Shown in pieces: positions 25,224-34,269 of a stretch of DNA of 64,000 bases (position 1 is the first letter of the stretch; every line of letters begins with the position of its first letter). The position numbers and the translations under genes are program-made. Origin of the DNA: Methylomonas koyamae (GTDB lineage: Bacteria > Pseudomonadota > Gammaproteobacteria > Methylococcales > Methylomonadaceae); NCBI RefSeq assembly GCF_006483455.1, contig NZ_PPPU01000013.1, positions 124,001-188,000 on the forward strand. Reading direction: 5' to 3'. The notes under the pieces were generated by a model. The model was not told where the DNA came from and did not search any database. It saw only the letters and a list, made by a program, of their open reading frames with translations.

Positions 25224-26174
25224 ATGACCGAAAACTCGACTACCGTAAACGCCTTGCTGGAAATCGTCAAAAGCAACGCGGATGTCATGCGCAAAACCCA
25301 CCGCATCAATACCGCGTTTAGAACTCTATCGCTATTGGCGTTCGTGAGTTTTTTAGGACTGTCCGTCTACTCCAATTGGTCGTATCTGACTAACCGGAAT
25401 CAACCCCATGTCGCGATGGTGCGTATTAGCGGCGAAATCGCCCCGGACGGCCAAACCAATGCCGATAGCGTGATTGCCAGCTTGCGCACCGCCTTCGAGC
25501 AGAATCAGGCGAAAGCTGTGATGCTGGAAATTAATAGTCCCGGCGGGACGCCGGTACAAGCCGGCATGATCTTCGATGAAGTGCTACGCCTGAAAACAAA
25601 ATTTCCGGATAAGAAAGTAGTGTCCGTGATCAGCGACCTTGGCGCCTCCGGCGGATACTACGTAGCGGTGGCCGGCGATGAAATTTATGCCAATCGGGCC
25701 AGTATGGTGGGATCGATCGGCGTGCGAATGGACTCGTTCGGATTTACCGGCATCATGCAAAAACTGGGCGTTGAGCGCCGATTGTATACGGCTGGAAAAT
25801 TCAAGGGCGTCGGCGATATGTTCTCCGACCCGGAACCCGAAGCCGTCGAACAGCTGCAAACCATGTTGTCTCACGTACACCACCAATTCATCGAGGTGGT
25901 GAAAACGCACCGCGGCAATCGGTTGAAAGACGATCCGAATCTCTTTACGGGAATGGTCTGGAGCGGAGAAGACGCGTTAGAACTTGGCTTGGTCGACGGT
26001 ATGGGCGATCGCCGCAGCGTGGCGGAACAAATCCTGAAGTTCCAGAAAATCGTCGATTACACTCAGCCGGCTGATGTGTTCAGTAAATTGAGCCAGATTC
26101 AGGCCGCCGCGAGTTCGGCGATATCCACCGTGATGGGTCTGGTGTCAATGCTTGCCGTTGTGCCGATGACCTAG
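25224..26174 (+). CDS. S49 family membrane serine protease (SppA/SohB-like)
   Basis: One membrane helix (about 32-52) is followed by a single S49 domain. The catalytic serine is S142 in L-G-A-S-G-G-Y-Y, and the lysine is K192 or K194 in A-G-K-F-K-G-V-G. N-S-P-G-G-T-P upstream forms the oxyanion region, and V-G-S-I-G-V follows. SppA-type enzymes cut signal peptide remnants and membrane proteins. ATG at 25224 has GGAG eight bases upstream and lies just past the preceding stop. It ends the first tra operon; its substrate in conjugation is not known. Confidence 0.88.
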   Translation: MTENSTTVNALLEIVKSNADVMRKTHRINTAFRTLSLLAFVSFLGLSVYSNWSYLTNRNQPHVAMVRISGEIAPDGQTNADSVIASLRTAFEQNQAKAVMLEINSPGGTPVQAGMIFDEVLRLKTKFPDKKVVSVISDLGASGGYYVAVAGDEIYANRASMVGSIGVRMDSFGFTGIMQKLGVERRLYTAGKFKGVGDMFSDPEPEAVEQLQTMLSHVHHQFIEVVKTHRGNRLKDDPNLFTGMVWSGEDALELGLVDGMGDRRSVAEQILKFQKIVDYTQPADVFSKLSQIQAAASSAISTVMGLVSMLAVVPMT

Positions 26175-26267
26175 GGGATGATAGTGAGATTGCTCAAATA
26201 TTACACAGTTTTCTAACTGGTTGAATTGTGGGGGCGTTTGCCGATGATTGACTGATTTGTCACAAGC

Positions 26268-26290
26268 TTGTCCACAGATTTTGTGGATAA
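26268..26290. promoter_or_regulatory. Inverted repeat with two DnaA-box-like halves
   Basis: TTGTCCACA at 26268-26276 faces TGTGGATAA at 26282-26290, forming CTTGTCCACA/TGTGGATAAG arms. It could be a weak terminator between the converging operon ends or a pair of DnaA-like sites. No T-run follows. Confidence 0.3.
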
Positions 26291-26307
26291 GTCGGTGATT
26301 GCCGCGC

Positions 26308-26835
26308 TTAATTGATGTCGGATCGGCCTTTTGGGCTCACCACGTCGAATGCCGTCGGAGCGCGTAACTCTAAGCGGCTGAGGCCGTTCCGGAGCAATTC
26401 GTTACGCCATTCGAGGAGTTTTTCGGCCAGCTTGAACAGGCGCATTTCATCCAATTCGGTTTGTCCGGGTGAGCTTTGGGGATGAGCAGGAATCGCGCCT
26501 AATTCGGCGTCGACGTCTCTTACTGCCAGAGCATGGGCGAGTTTCAACCAGAATTGATCCTCATTTAACGACTCGCTGAAGATTTTGTAAATGAGTTTTG
26601 ATTCTAAGGAGTCGGACACCATTCGGTGAGGGAGTCCGGGGATATCGACGACCAAATCGGCACATTGGAACCGTTCGGCGTAGCTCAAGAGTTTTTCGAT
26701 CAGCGCGCGATAAGGCTCGGTGGACTTTAGGTTCTTTCGTTCTGCACTGAGCACGCATCTGTCAGCCAAGAACAAAAACTCCAGTAATAACCTGTATTCA
26801 TCTTTCGAAATAGAAATTTCCATGTCATCGATCAT
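26308..26835 (-). CDS. Unknown soluble protein, divergent from traF
   Basis: I do not recognise this 175-residue, helix-rich, charged protein with no signal peptide or membrane segment. It opens M-I-D-D-M-E-I-S-I-S-K-D-E-Y-R; an ATG at 26823 is the alternative start. It is the only minus-strand gene inside the tra region and shares with traF the intergenic DNA carrying the second palindrome. A regulatory or entry-exclusion-like cargo role is possible but unsupported. Confidence 0.55.
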   Translation of the reverse strand: MIDDMEISISKDEYRLLLEFLFLADRCVLSAERKNLKSTEPYRALIEKLLSYAERFQCADLVVDIPGLPHRMVSDSLESKLIYKIFSESLNEDQFWLKLAHALAVRDVDAELGAIPAHPQSSPGQTELDEMRLFKLAEKLLEWRNELLRNGLSRLELRAPTAFDVVSPKGRSDIN

Positions 26836-26873
26836 CAAGGTACTCGTTGAAAAGGGATTGAAACGGCCAGGGG

Positions 26874-26914
26874 GCCTGAGTAGGTGAATTTCAGAGGCAT
26901 TTAGCCAGCGGGTT
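26874..26914 (+). promoter_or_regulatory. Conserved palindrome upstream of traF, decayed left half, copy 2
   Basis: GGCATTTAGCCAGCGGGTTT at 26895-26914 is nearly identical to the right arm of the copy before traL and is followed by the same A/T-rich run. The left half is degenerate: GTGAATTTCAGAG aligns with the GTGCATTTTAAAA of copy 1 but the outer CCCGCTGGC is lost. It is 30 bases from the traF start. If it is an operator, this promoter may be weaker. Confidence 0.55.
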
Positions 26915-26943
26915 TGAATTTTTAAAAACGAGATAATGAAACC

Positions 26944-27891
26944 ATGAATCCATGTCTGCTCCTATTGCTGTGCCTGCTGCTCCCGTTGATGGCTCGATCC
27001 GATGAGGGAGAGCCGTCTTTTTTTCTGGACAAACAGCGGGGATGGTTTTGGCGTGAAACAACTCCTGACACTAGTATAGAGCAAACTCCCAGTCCGCCTC
27101 AGACAGAGGAAAAGATTTCATCAAATCCTAATCCTCCCTCTGAACCCCCTCGGCCGCCTGAATACCTCTCTGCTGAATGGTTTAGAAAAAATCTCGAACA
27201 CTACAAGGACGCCGCCATCGATAACCCCACTGAAAAGAACGTGGCGGCTTACTACTACTTGCAACGGGTAATGATGGATAAAGCCCAGAAGTTTGCCACT
27301 GTGGCGCAACGAGTAGTTATGAGCGATCCGCGGCTGGACGAGAATAACCGGCGGCCGCTGGCCACGTTTGCATCCAATGCCGCCAATCAAATGGCGACAC
27401 AGGCGAATGAACAGGCCATGTCGACGATATCCAAACAAGCTGGCCTTTTGTTTTTTTTTCGTTCGGATTGCCATTTTTGCGAAGCGCAAGCGCCCTTGTT
27501 AACGGTGTTGGAGCAGCGTTTCGGTTTCAAAATTTATCCGGTGTCTTTGGATGGCAAGCCGATGCCGTCGGGATTCTATAAGCAATTCAGATCGGATACT
27601 GGACAGGCAAAGGCGTTAGGCGTGATGTCTACTCCTGCTTTGTTCTTAATGAAGCCCCCAAACGAAATCTTGCCGATTGCCCAAGGCGTTGTGTCGCTGG
27701 ACGATTTGACCTCTAGGGTATTGCTGTCGGCCAAGAATGCCGGGTGGATATCGGACCGGCTGTTTAGCACGGCGCGCGGGGTGACAGATTCAACTTTTTT
27801 GATTCCGGAGGCGGGGACATTGACCGAGCCGGTAATGAACGATCCTGGCCGATTGGTTGAGGCATTGCGCGCGCAACCCGTGCTGCCTTAA
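26944..27891 (+). CDS. traF: TraF, thioredoxin-fold pilus assembly protein (F type)
   Basis: An exported 315-residue protein with a hydrophobic leader ending M-A-R-S-D and a Pro/Ser-rich linker to residue 72. A thioredoxin-like domain follows with F-F-R-S-D-C176-H-F-C179, then S-T-P-A-L-F as the cis-Pro loop. Many F TraF proteins lack the Cys pair; here it is present, so redox activity is plausible. It heads a second operon with traH and traG. Confidence 0.92.
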   Translation: MNPCLLLLLCLLLPLMARSDEGEPSFFLDKQRGWFWRETTPDTSIEQTPSPPQTEEKISSNPNPPSEPPRPPEYLSAEWFRKNLEHYKDAAIDNPTEKNVAAYYYLQRVMMDKAQKFATVAQRVVMSDPRLDENNRRPLATFASNAANQMATQANEQAMSTISKQAGLLFFFRSDCHFCEAQAPLLTVLEQRFGFKIYPVSLDGKPMPSGFYKQFRSDTGQAKALGVMSTPALFLMKPPNEILPIAQGVVSLDDLTSRVLLSAKNAGWISDRLFSTARGVTDSTFLIPEAGTLTEPVMNDPGRLVEALRAQPVLP

Positions 27892-27924
27892 CCGTTTCTA
27901 TTCAATAGCCTACTAGGAGCTGTT

Positions 27925-29373
27925 ATGGGGCACTTGCGTATTACTCGAATCATCGTTCTGGCGTGGATGCTAGTGCTGCCGGCCAGTGGGTTCGCTGACT
28001 TGCAACAGGAAATGGACGCGATGTTCGGCACGATGACCAACGTCACGACGCCAACCGCACACCTAGGCCAGAGGCGAGGGGTCATTACAGGTGGATCCGT
28101 AGTCTCCCGTAATAAGATTGTGGAAACTAACTTGGTTTCCTTTCAACCCCCTTCGTTTAGCGCCGGATGCGGGGGTATCGATTTATTCGGTGGCAGCTTT
28201 TCTTTCATTAATAAGGACCAGTTCATTACCTTGATGCGCTCTGTCGCTGCCAACGCAACGGGATACGCCTTTCAATTGGCTATCGACGCGATGTGTAATC
28301 AGTGCGGAGTTCTTATGTCCGGCCTGCAAAAACGGATCCAGGACCTTAATCAAATGTTCTCGAATTCCTGTCAATTGGCTCAAGGCATTGTGAACGATGC
28401 CACCAGCTTGTTACCGGCATCGGTCACCGAGAATATGAAAAAATCGAAAATCTCCTTTTCCAAGGGGGTTACCGATGTCTTCGGGGCGCTGACCAACACT
28501 TCGACACAAGGCGACCCGACTAAACAAGTCTCCAACAACGCGCCTACCGAAATGAAGAAGATTATTCAGGGAAACCTGGTGTGGCGAGCTTTAAACGAGA
28601 AAAACGCGAAAAACTGGTTCCAATTTGGCGGTTTGGATTTACTCGAAGCGATGATGAGCATCAGCGGCACGGTCATTGTTAATGAGCCCTCGGCGGCCAG
28701 CGATGGACAGGGAGATACCAATCCTGTCGTTGTGTTAAACGGCATTATCGGGATGAAAGAGCTGTTAAACGGTTCGGGTAGCGGCAGTTATAGCAAAGTC
28801 AAAATCTACGATTGCGATACGACCGAAATCGACGGTTGTTTGAATCCGGTCATTAAAGACGTGACCTTAGTCGGGCTGCGTAAACGAGTGTCCGACTTGT
28901 TGATTGGTAATAGCGTCAAACCGGGTTTGGTTTACAAATTCGGCACCAATACCGGCGACTTAACTCCGGATGAAATGGCATTTATGGAGTTGGTACCAGG
29001 GGCCGTCGCCGCGATGATCCGGAACATGGCCAGACAGGATTACGGTATGGCCAGATTGTTTGCGGAAGATGCGGCGCCAGCAATCGCGCTGGAGTTAGCA
29101 CAAGCGATGGTCCAGAACTTATACGATGCCGCCCGCTATGCTTCCTCACTTGAAGATAGCGCGTACGCCGCGAAATTGGCCGATACCTTAAGCGTGGCTA
29201 GGCAACAAATCGAAGACGATTCCACTGAATTGGCGATGCGATACGGCAATATCAAAGCCGTGGTCGATTTTTATTCGAACATCATGAAAGCCACTCCAAC
29301 CCGTAACTACGCAGCATTCGATCAAACCGGCGCTAGCGCCGCCAATTATCCCACTCAGGAGGAAACCAAGTGA
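27925..29373 (+). CDS. traH: TraH, pilus and mating-channel assembly protein
   Basis: A 482-residue exported protein with signal peptide ending S-G-F-A-D. Family marks are F-G-T-M-T-N-V-T near residue 32, G-C-G-G-I-D-L-F-G-G-S-F-S-F-I in the first fifth, the C-N-Q-C-G motif, and coiled-coil stretches toward the end. TraH works with TraF and TraU at the outer face of the periplasm. Its stop overlaps the traG start as GTGA. Confidence 0.95.
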   Translation: MGHLRITRIIVLAWMLVLPASGFADLQQEMDAMFGTMTNVTTPTAHLGQRRGVITGGSVVSRNKIVETNLVSFQPPSFSAGCGGIDLFGGSFSFINKDQFITLMRSVAANATGYAFQLAIDAMCNQCGVLMSGLQKRIQDLNQMFSNSCQLAQGIVNDATSLLPASVTENMKKSKISFSKGVTDVFGALTNTSTQGDPTKQVSNNAPTEMKKIIQGNLVWRALNEKNAKNWFQFGGLDLLEAMMSISGTVIVNEPSAASDGQGDTNPVVVLNGIIGMKELLNGSGSGSYSKVKIYDCDTTEIDGCLNPVIKDVTLVGLRKRVSDLLIGNSVKPGLVYKFGTNTGDLTPDEMAFMELVPGAVAAMIRNMARQDYGMARLFAEDAAPAIALELAQAMVQNLYDAARYASSLEDSAYAAKLADTLSVARQQIEDDSTELAMRYGNIKAVVDFYSNIMKATPTRNYAAFDQTGASAANYPTQEETK

Positions 29374-32300
29374 TTTACGAAATATTTTCGATTGGAGACT
29401 CCCAGTTCCTCGCAGCGATACTGAATGCGATCGCCATGATTTCTTTAACCGACGATTACAAAGGAGCTGCTGCAGTCGGCGCATCACTGGGAGTGACGAT
29501 GGTGATGCTGCGAGGTTTGACCCAATTCAATGCGAGTGGCATTCGCTATCAGGATGTCTTTGCCTCTATGCTGATTTATACCGCGCTCTTTGCGCCGGGT
29601 GTAGTCGTCAAGGTTGAAGACGCCTATTCTGGTAACGTGGTTGTGGTCAACAATGTGCCGTTTGGGCCGGCGGTAGCGGGTTCCATCCTGTCCAATATGG
29701 GTTACCGCTTGACGCGTTTGTTCGAGCAAGGATTTTCGGTACCGAGTATGACTGAACACGGGTTCGCGGATCCGCTCAATACCTTAATTGCTGTCCGAAA
29801 AAGCCTGTTATCACGGATAACTCTGGGAAAAGCCAATTCACCGAGTGCCAAGGTCGATCTGGAAGCTTCGTTCGTCAATTACGTAAAAGAATGTACGTTA
29901 ACCGGGGTCGATTTAAATCAGACCACGTTAGACGCGATCATGCGTACGGCGAGCGTGATGACGGCGATACGTTTCAATTCCAAAATCTACACCACAGAAG
30001 TCTACTTGGGCGCCGGTCCGACTGTCTTGACCTGTACCGATGCCTATGCGGCGCTGGATGATTACATTACCAAGTATGGCATTACCGGTTTAGAAGACTT
30101 ACTGCAGCAAACTTTGAATCTCGCAAGGTCGGAGGACGTGTCCACGCGGATCAGCGATGCGTTAACAGCCTTGTCCAATAGCACTATCAGTGCGAACGAT
30201 TACATGCTGGCGAGCCTGATCGTGCCAATGTTCGAAAAAGGTATCGTCGGGCGCTACGAAGATGGCTTGAAGTGGAACAAAGCGGCCATGGTCCATCAAT
30301 CCATCCAGCAACGCAACATGCAATGGGCCGCAGAACAGACGCTGTTTACCCGGATCGTCCGGCCGATGATGACCTGGATAGAGGGTCTCAGTTACGCCAT
30401 TACCCCGCTCATGGTCTTCGCCGTCATGCTGGGGTCTGCCGGGATTTCGATGGTTGGCCAGTACTTCAAAATGCTGTTATGGATCCAACTGTGGATGCCG
30501 ATCATGGCGGTCATCAATTTGTACATCACCATGTCGGCTCTCGGAAAAATGGACGCCCTGGATGCGCAAGGCTTCAATATTCCCTCGATCGAAGGGATTT
30601 ACCAAATGGATATGGTGTTGCAAGATTGGGTGGCAATCGGCGGCATGCTGGCGTCTTCAACGCCGGCGATCGCCTTGATGCTGGTCTACGGCGGCTCGGT
30701 CACCGCCACGCATTTCATGGGCCGCATGCAGAGTGGAGATTATATCGACGAGCGTGCAGGATCGCCTGCCGTGTTGGCGACGGCCCCGGTGTTTGCCAAT
30801 CAGTCGGCCTATCAACACTCTCCGCTGAAAGGCACCCACCGAACCGGCGCGGAAAATGTGCTGCCGACCTTCAATGTGTCTCGAGAGGCTTCCGAAGCCG
30901 TCTCGTCGTCATCGAACTATATGCGCCAGGCCGGTGCTCAATTTATGAGTTCACTGGCGAATTCGGCGGGCAACAGTTTTGCCTCGAATCGCGACGCCTC
31001 GACAGGACAATCATTTTCTCGCCGGCTCAACAGTAGTTCGTCGGAAACCGATAAGCTGATGCGCAGCGAAGGGTCAGGGTACGCACAGCGGTATAGCGAT
31101 ACCGATATGACCTCGGATCAATTTGCCTCGGTGTTGTCAGGCGCCATGGCGCTGGGTGGCAGTGGACTGGAACGAAAAGGTGGCGATGAAGCCGAAGGTA
31201 ATTCTAAAGGTGGCTCCAAAAAAGACATGCTACAAGCCAATATCAGCGATAGGTTGCAAAGCCAATTCGGCTTAAACAGCCAACGTTCGAACGAAATCGC
31301 CAACGATATGGCCACGCGCTTGACCGAAGATGCGGGATTTCAAACGGACTTGGCCCGTAGCGTGGCATCCGATGCGCAGTCCGGTACCCGCGAAGTTGTG
31401 TCGCTGGGTCTTAACAACCAAACACTACAAAGTTTGCAATCGTCTGCCAATGATGTGTTGTCCGCTTCGGAAGCCTATAGCGCCACGGCGTCGATGCAAA
31501 GCCGCCTCGGCACGAACGCCCAATTCGGCGCATTGGAATCCGGACAGGCGATCAGTACAAAACCCGGTTTAATGAGCCGCCTGAATAATGAGTTAACGCG
31601 GTTTGGGTTAAGCGGCGATGCACAGACACTCGCCAGTGACTGGAGATCCTCTGGTTTAATTACCGATAAAAACCAGGCCTACGCGGCGGCCGGCATGTCG
31701 TTGTTGACAGGACATTCGCCGGCGAGATTCAGATCTATGAATCCAAGCGAATCGCAACAGGCAAAAACGGCCGGGTTCGAATTGCTGCGCGACTCGTTCG
31801 CAGCGAAAACCGGCGAGATAGCCGACCCGAACAAGAACGCGGGTCTTCGAGCCGATGCGCCCAAGCACGGCCAGGCACGTGCGGAATTTGATCGCGCCAG
31901 CGTGGTTGACCCACGCGCGGCGGCCGGCAATTTGCCGCATCAGGTGAATGCACGGATGAGCGAAATTGGCCGAGCGGTCGGCGCCGGCGAGGCGAAAGTC
32001 AGCGAGTTTCACGATACCGAGAAAAACGAGCTAACCGCCGGAACCCGATCTGAATTTGCAGAAATGGCGGGGACCAAGGCTGACTACTTTGCCAAAGAGA
32101 TAAACCATCTGGCCAGAGGCGAAAAATCGGCTGGAGAAATGAATTACGATGGTGTAGCTGGGGCGCTGTATAGTACGAGACTGCAATTAGAATCATTGGG
32201 AAATGAGGCCTACGGTATTGCAGGTCCATTCTACGATGCAATGTCAAAACATCTTGCGGAGGGTGATGGTTATGCGGATGCGGCACAAAAAGCCTTTAGT

Positions 32301-33047
32301 GAAGCAGGTGAAGGCGGAAAAAAAGCCGTTGAAGCTTGGAGGAACACAAAGGGCAACGAAGTGGCTAATCAATTAACACCGGCCCAGCTCGAATACTACA
32401 AAGCGGCGCTCACGGAAACAGGCATGGGAATAAGGCCAGCTGATTTTGGTTTTGGAGATGGCGCTGGAACCGCAATAGCGCGTGAAAAATTAGTGACCGA
32501 ACACGGCGAGGGTATCGGCGGCGATATCGCCGAATTGTTGAATCGGGCTGCAACGCAAAATCGACCTGATTTAGTAAGATCGATCGGCAACTATAATAAC
32601 GCCATAAAAAAAAACAGTGAAGCCGGATCAGTAGATTCACCTACTGATTATCATCCGAAAGCTGATTACGCCGTGCCCAGTCACTTGAAACCAATTTTCG
32701 ATCGAGTGGAACGTCAATACGGTCTTCCATCGGGTCTATTGGCCCGTATGGGCGAAGTGGAATCGACGTTCGATCCACACGTCGAATCGGAAAAAGGAGC
32801 GAAAGGCATTATGCAGTTAATGCCTGAAACTGCAGATAGGTTTGGTGTTACAAACCGCGAAGATCCGGAGCAAGCGATTGACGGGGCGGGGCAGTATATG
32901 CGGTTTTTGATTGATCGCTACCACGGTAATTTACAATTAGCAGTGGCGGCTTATAACGCAGGCGAAGGAAATGTTGACAAATATCAAGGCATTCCGCCGT
33001 TTAAAGAAACGCAGACGTATGTTAGAAAAGTAATTGGATTATCTTAA
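29370..33047 (+). CDS. traG: TraG with a C-terminal lytic transglycosylase (SLT) domain
   Basis: A 1225-residue protein, longer than F TraG (938). Residues 1-470 are the TraG_N membrane part, used in pilus assembly and mating-pair stabilisation. A long Ser/Ala/Gln-rich periplasmic tail follows. From about 1100 to the end there is an SLT domain with G-E-V-E-S-T-F-D-P (catalytic Glu1131), G-I-M-Q-L-M-P-E-T-A and A-V-A-A-Y-N-A-G-E-G-N-V. The enzyme would cut peptidoglycan at the channel. The GTG start has AGGAGG upstream. Confidence 0.93.
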   Translation: MIYEIFSIGDSQFLAAILNAIAMISLTDDYKGAAAVGASLGVTMVMLRGLTQFNASGIRYQDVFASMLIYTALFAPGVVVKVEDAYSGNVVVVNNVPFGPAVAGSILSNMGYRLTRLFEQGFSVPSMTEHGFADPLNTLIAVRKSLLSRITLGKANSPSAKVDLEASFVNYVKECTLTGVDLNQTTLDAIMRTASVMTAIRFNSKIYTTEVYLGAGPTVLTCTDAYAALDDYITKYGITGLEDLLQQTLNLARSEDVSTRISDALTALSNSTISANDYMLASLIVPMFEKGIVGRYEDGLKWNKAAMVHQSIQQRNMQWAAEQTLFTRIVRPMMTWIEGLSYAITPLMVFAVMLGSAGISMVGQYFKMLLWIQLWMPIMAVINLYITMSALGKMDALDAQGFNIPSIEGIYQMDMVLQDWVAIGGMLASSTPAIALMLVYGGSVTATHFMGRMQSGDYIDERAGSPAVLATAPVFANQSAYQHSPLKGTHRTGAENVLPTFNVSREASEAVSSSSNYMRQAGAQFMSSLANSAGNSFASNRDASTGQSFSRRLNSSSSETDKLMRSEGSGYAQRYSDTDMTSDQFASVLSGAMALGGSGLERKGGDEAEGNSKGGSKKDMLQANISDRLQSQFGLNSQRSNEIANDMATRLTEDAGFQTDLARSVASDAQSGTREVVSLGLNNQTLQSLQSSANDVLSASEAYSATASMQSRLGTNAQFGALESGQAISTKPGLMSRLNNELTRFGLSGDAQTLASDWRSSGLITDKNQAYAAAGMSLLTGHSPARFRSMNPSESQQAKTAGFELLRDSFAAKTGEIADPNKNAGLRADAPKHGQARAEFDRASVVDPRAAAGNLPHQVNARMSEIGRAVGAGEAKVSEFHDTEKNELTAGTRSEFAEMAGTKADYFAKEINHLARGEKSAGEMNYDGVAGALYSTRLQLESLGNEAYGIAGPFYDAMSKHLAEGDGYADAAQKAFSEAGEGGKKAVEAWRNTKGNEVANQLTPAQLEYYKAALTETGMGIRPADFGFGDGAGTAIAREKLVTEHGEGIGGDIAELLNRAATQNRPDLVRSIGNYNNAIKKNSEAGSVDSPTDYHPKADYAVPSHLKPIFDRVERQYGLPSGLLARMGEVESTFDPHVESEKGAKGIMQLMPETADRFGVTNREDPEQAIDGAGQYMRFLIDRYHGNLQLAVAAYNAGEGNVDKYQGIPPFKETQTYVRKVIGLS

Positions 33048-33073
33048 TGGTAATACGTTGTAATTCATCAAAT

Positions 33074-33346
33074 TCAACCATGATAGGCAACCATCAAGAA
33101 CAAGAAAACGAAAAAAAGAAGGACGCGGAAAAGCAATCCTAATAAAGTCATATGCTTTTTTGCTTTCCGGAAAACCTGAACGGTCCCACCACATAACCTG
33201 CAACTTGAGTGCACAGCGACGCCGTACTCAAAATACACGTACGGCACAATTCTGCGGCGGCAATGCGGGCAAGCAATGCGGCCATCATCGATATGGTTGG
33301 GGCGGATCGGCAGATAGCGAATTTTTTGACTGTTGAGTTTTAGCAT
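33074..33346 (-). CDS. Small zinc-ribbon membrane protein, unknown
   Basis: Ninety residues with two Cys-x-x-Cys pairs (26/29 and 49/52) forming a probable zinc ribbon, then one membrane helix (about 68-88). Its ATG overlaps the left target duplication of the small transposon at 33350-33478. Removing that insertion restores a TAATG overlap with the end of the SetC-like gene, so it was once translationally coupled to it. It converges with traG, 26 bases apart. Confidence 0.55.
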   Translation of the reverse strand: MLKLNSQKIRYLPIRPNHIDDGRIACPHCRRRIVPYVYFEYGVAVHSSCRLCGGTVQVFRKAKKHMTLLGLLFRVLLFFVFLFLMVAYHG

Positions 33347-33349
33347 TAG

Positions 33350-33478
33350 CAGGTTGGTGAAAAACTCTTTTTTGGCTTTGAATGACTCTATATTTAGTGG
33401 TGATGAAGCTATTTTCCCACTAAATGCTGGTTCGATTGAGCAAAATTAGTGTCTGAAATATGGTTTTTCACCAACCTG
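33350..33478. mobile_element. MITE of an IS5-family element with TTAG target duplication
   Basis: A 129-base non-coding element bounded by CAGGTTGGTGAAAAAC and its inverse, with TTAG repeated directly at 33346-33349 and 33479-33482. The ends differ by one base from those of the IS5-family element at 38924-40279 (CAGGCTGGTGAAAAACTC), so that family probably moved it. It lies exactly between the SetC-like stop and the start of the zinc-ribbon gene. Confidence 0.8.
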
Positions 33479-33982
33479 TTAGTGCGAAGCGTTACAGTAA
33501 GGGCATCGTTTTGCTAAGCGGCTGTCATCACAAGCCAAATATTGTTTTTCGCATTTAGGGCAGGTTTCAAAATAATTTGTCTCACATCGAAAGTCCCTTG
33601 TCAATGTCCACGCCTCATTGATCGTTTGAGGATGTATATCGAGTTCCATATATTTTGGTACCAACATTTTAAAAATATCCCAGGATTCGATCACAAGCCG
33701 TACGTCCACAGAATTTTGTTGTTTTCCATGCAATTGTGCGTATATATTCATAAATAAGGTTGCGTAGAGTTGATTCTTGCGATTGGACAGGACATAGGCA
33801 GATGACGATAGCAACCCAGAGCTTGGTGATTTCAAATGCAATTCTTTGTAAAGTCTTCGCAGCAACAGTTTTGATAATTGTGTATGAATAAACACGATAG
33901 ACGTCCGAAAACCCGCTCTAATCATTGTGAGAGCTAATTCATGTCTATTGAAAACCGTAATCGCCTTGTCGTTGTGGCTCAT
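33479..33982 (-). CDS. setC: FlhC-like transcription activator (SetC-type)
   Basis: The segment T-Q-L-S followed by R-R-L-Y-K-E-L and then A-T-L-F-M-N-I-Y matches FlhC in order and spacing, and the end has the FlhC zinc site as C141-P-K-C144 and C160-P-Y-C163. In SXT/R391 elements, FlhC/FlhD relatives SetC and SetD switch on the transfer genes. Position after traG and next to the FlhD-like gene agrees. At 167 residues it is slightly shorter than FlhC (192). Six bases separate it from the FlhD-like gene. A MITE follows its stop codon. Confidence 0.75.
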   Translation of the reverse strand: MSHNDKAITVFNRHELALTMIRAGFRTSIVFIHTQLSKLLLRRLYKELHLKSPSSGLLSSSAYVLSNRKNQLYATLFMNIYAQLHGKQQNSVDVRLVIESWDIFKMLVPKYMELDIHPQTINEAWTLTRDFRCETNYFETCPKCEKQYLACDDSRLAKRCPYCNASH

Positions 33983-33988
33983 AAATAA

Positions 33989-34267
33989 CTATCCATTTCT
34001 ATTTAGAATTTCTATAAGTGTTTTTGGGTCCGGTTCTTTTGAGTCTAATATTTTTCTAAATTCATCACATTTAATTCGAGGAGAGAACAAAAAAAATCCT
34101 GATTTAGATAAAGTAATTACTTCGTCAATACTGATGCTGCTTATTAGCTGTGCTGTTTCCTTGTCTAATCCAAGTAAAATTTTCAATTTGCTGGATTGAT
34201 CATCAAGCATGGACTCTCGAATGAACAATAAAAGCTTTAGATTGAACGCTTCGATTGCCTCCGTCAT
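33989..34267 (-). CDS. setD: FlhD-like transcription activator (SetD-type)
   Basis: The 92-residue protein resembles FlhD: an opening I-E-A-F-N-L-K-L-L-L-F helix, then L-G-L-D-K-E-T-A-Q-L-I, the S-I-D-E-V-I-T-L-S segment and F-L-F-S-P-R-I in place of the F-H-F-R region. FlhD partners FlhC in a hetero-complex that binds palindromic DNA with sigma-70 polymerase. It is two bases from the transglycosylase gene, with GGAG before the ATG. Sequence likeness is modest alone and strong with the adjacent FlhC-like gene. Confidence 0.7.
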   Translation of the reverse strand: MTEAIEAFNLKLLLFIRESMLDDQSSKLKILLGLDKETAQLISSISIDEVITLSKSGFFLFSPRIKCDEFRKILDSKEPDPKTLIEILNRNG

Positions 34268-34269
34268 TG

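Noticed and set aside
30272..31036. A 254-codon plus-strand frame inside traG
   Set aside because: It is an out-of-frame shadow of traG, with Arg/His-rich composition and no domain; traG is supported by family motifs across the same bases.
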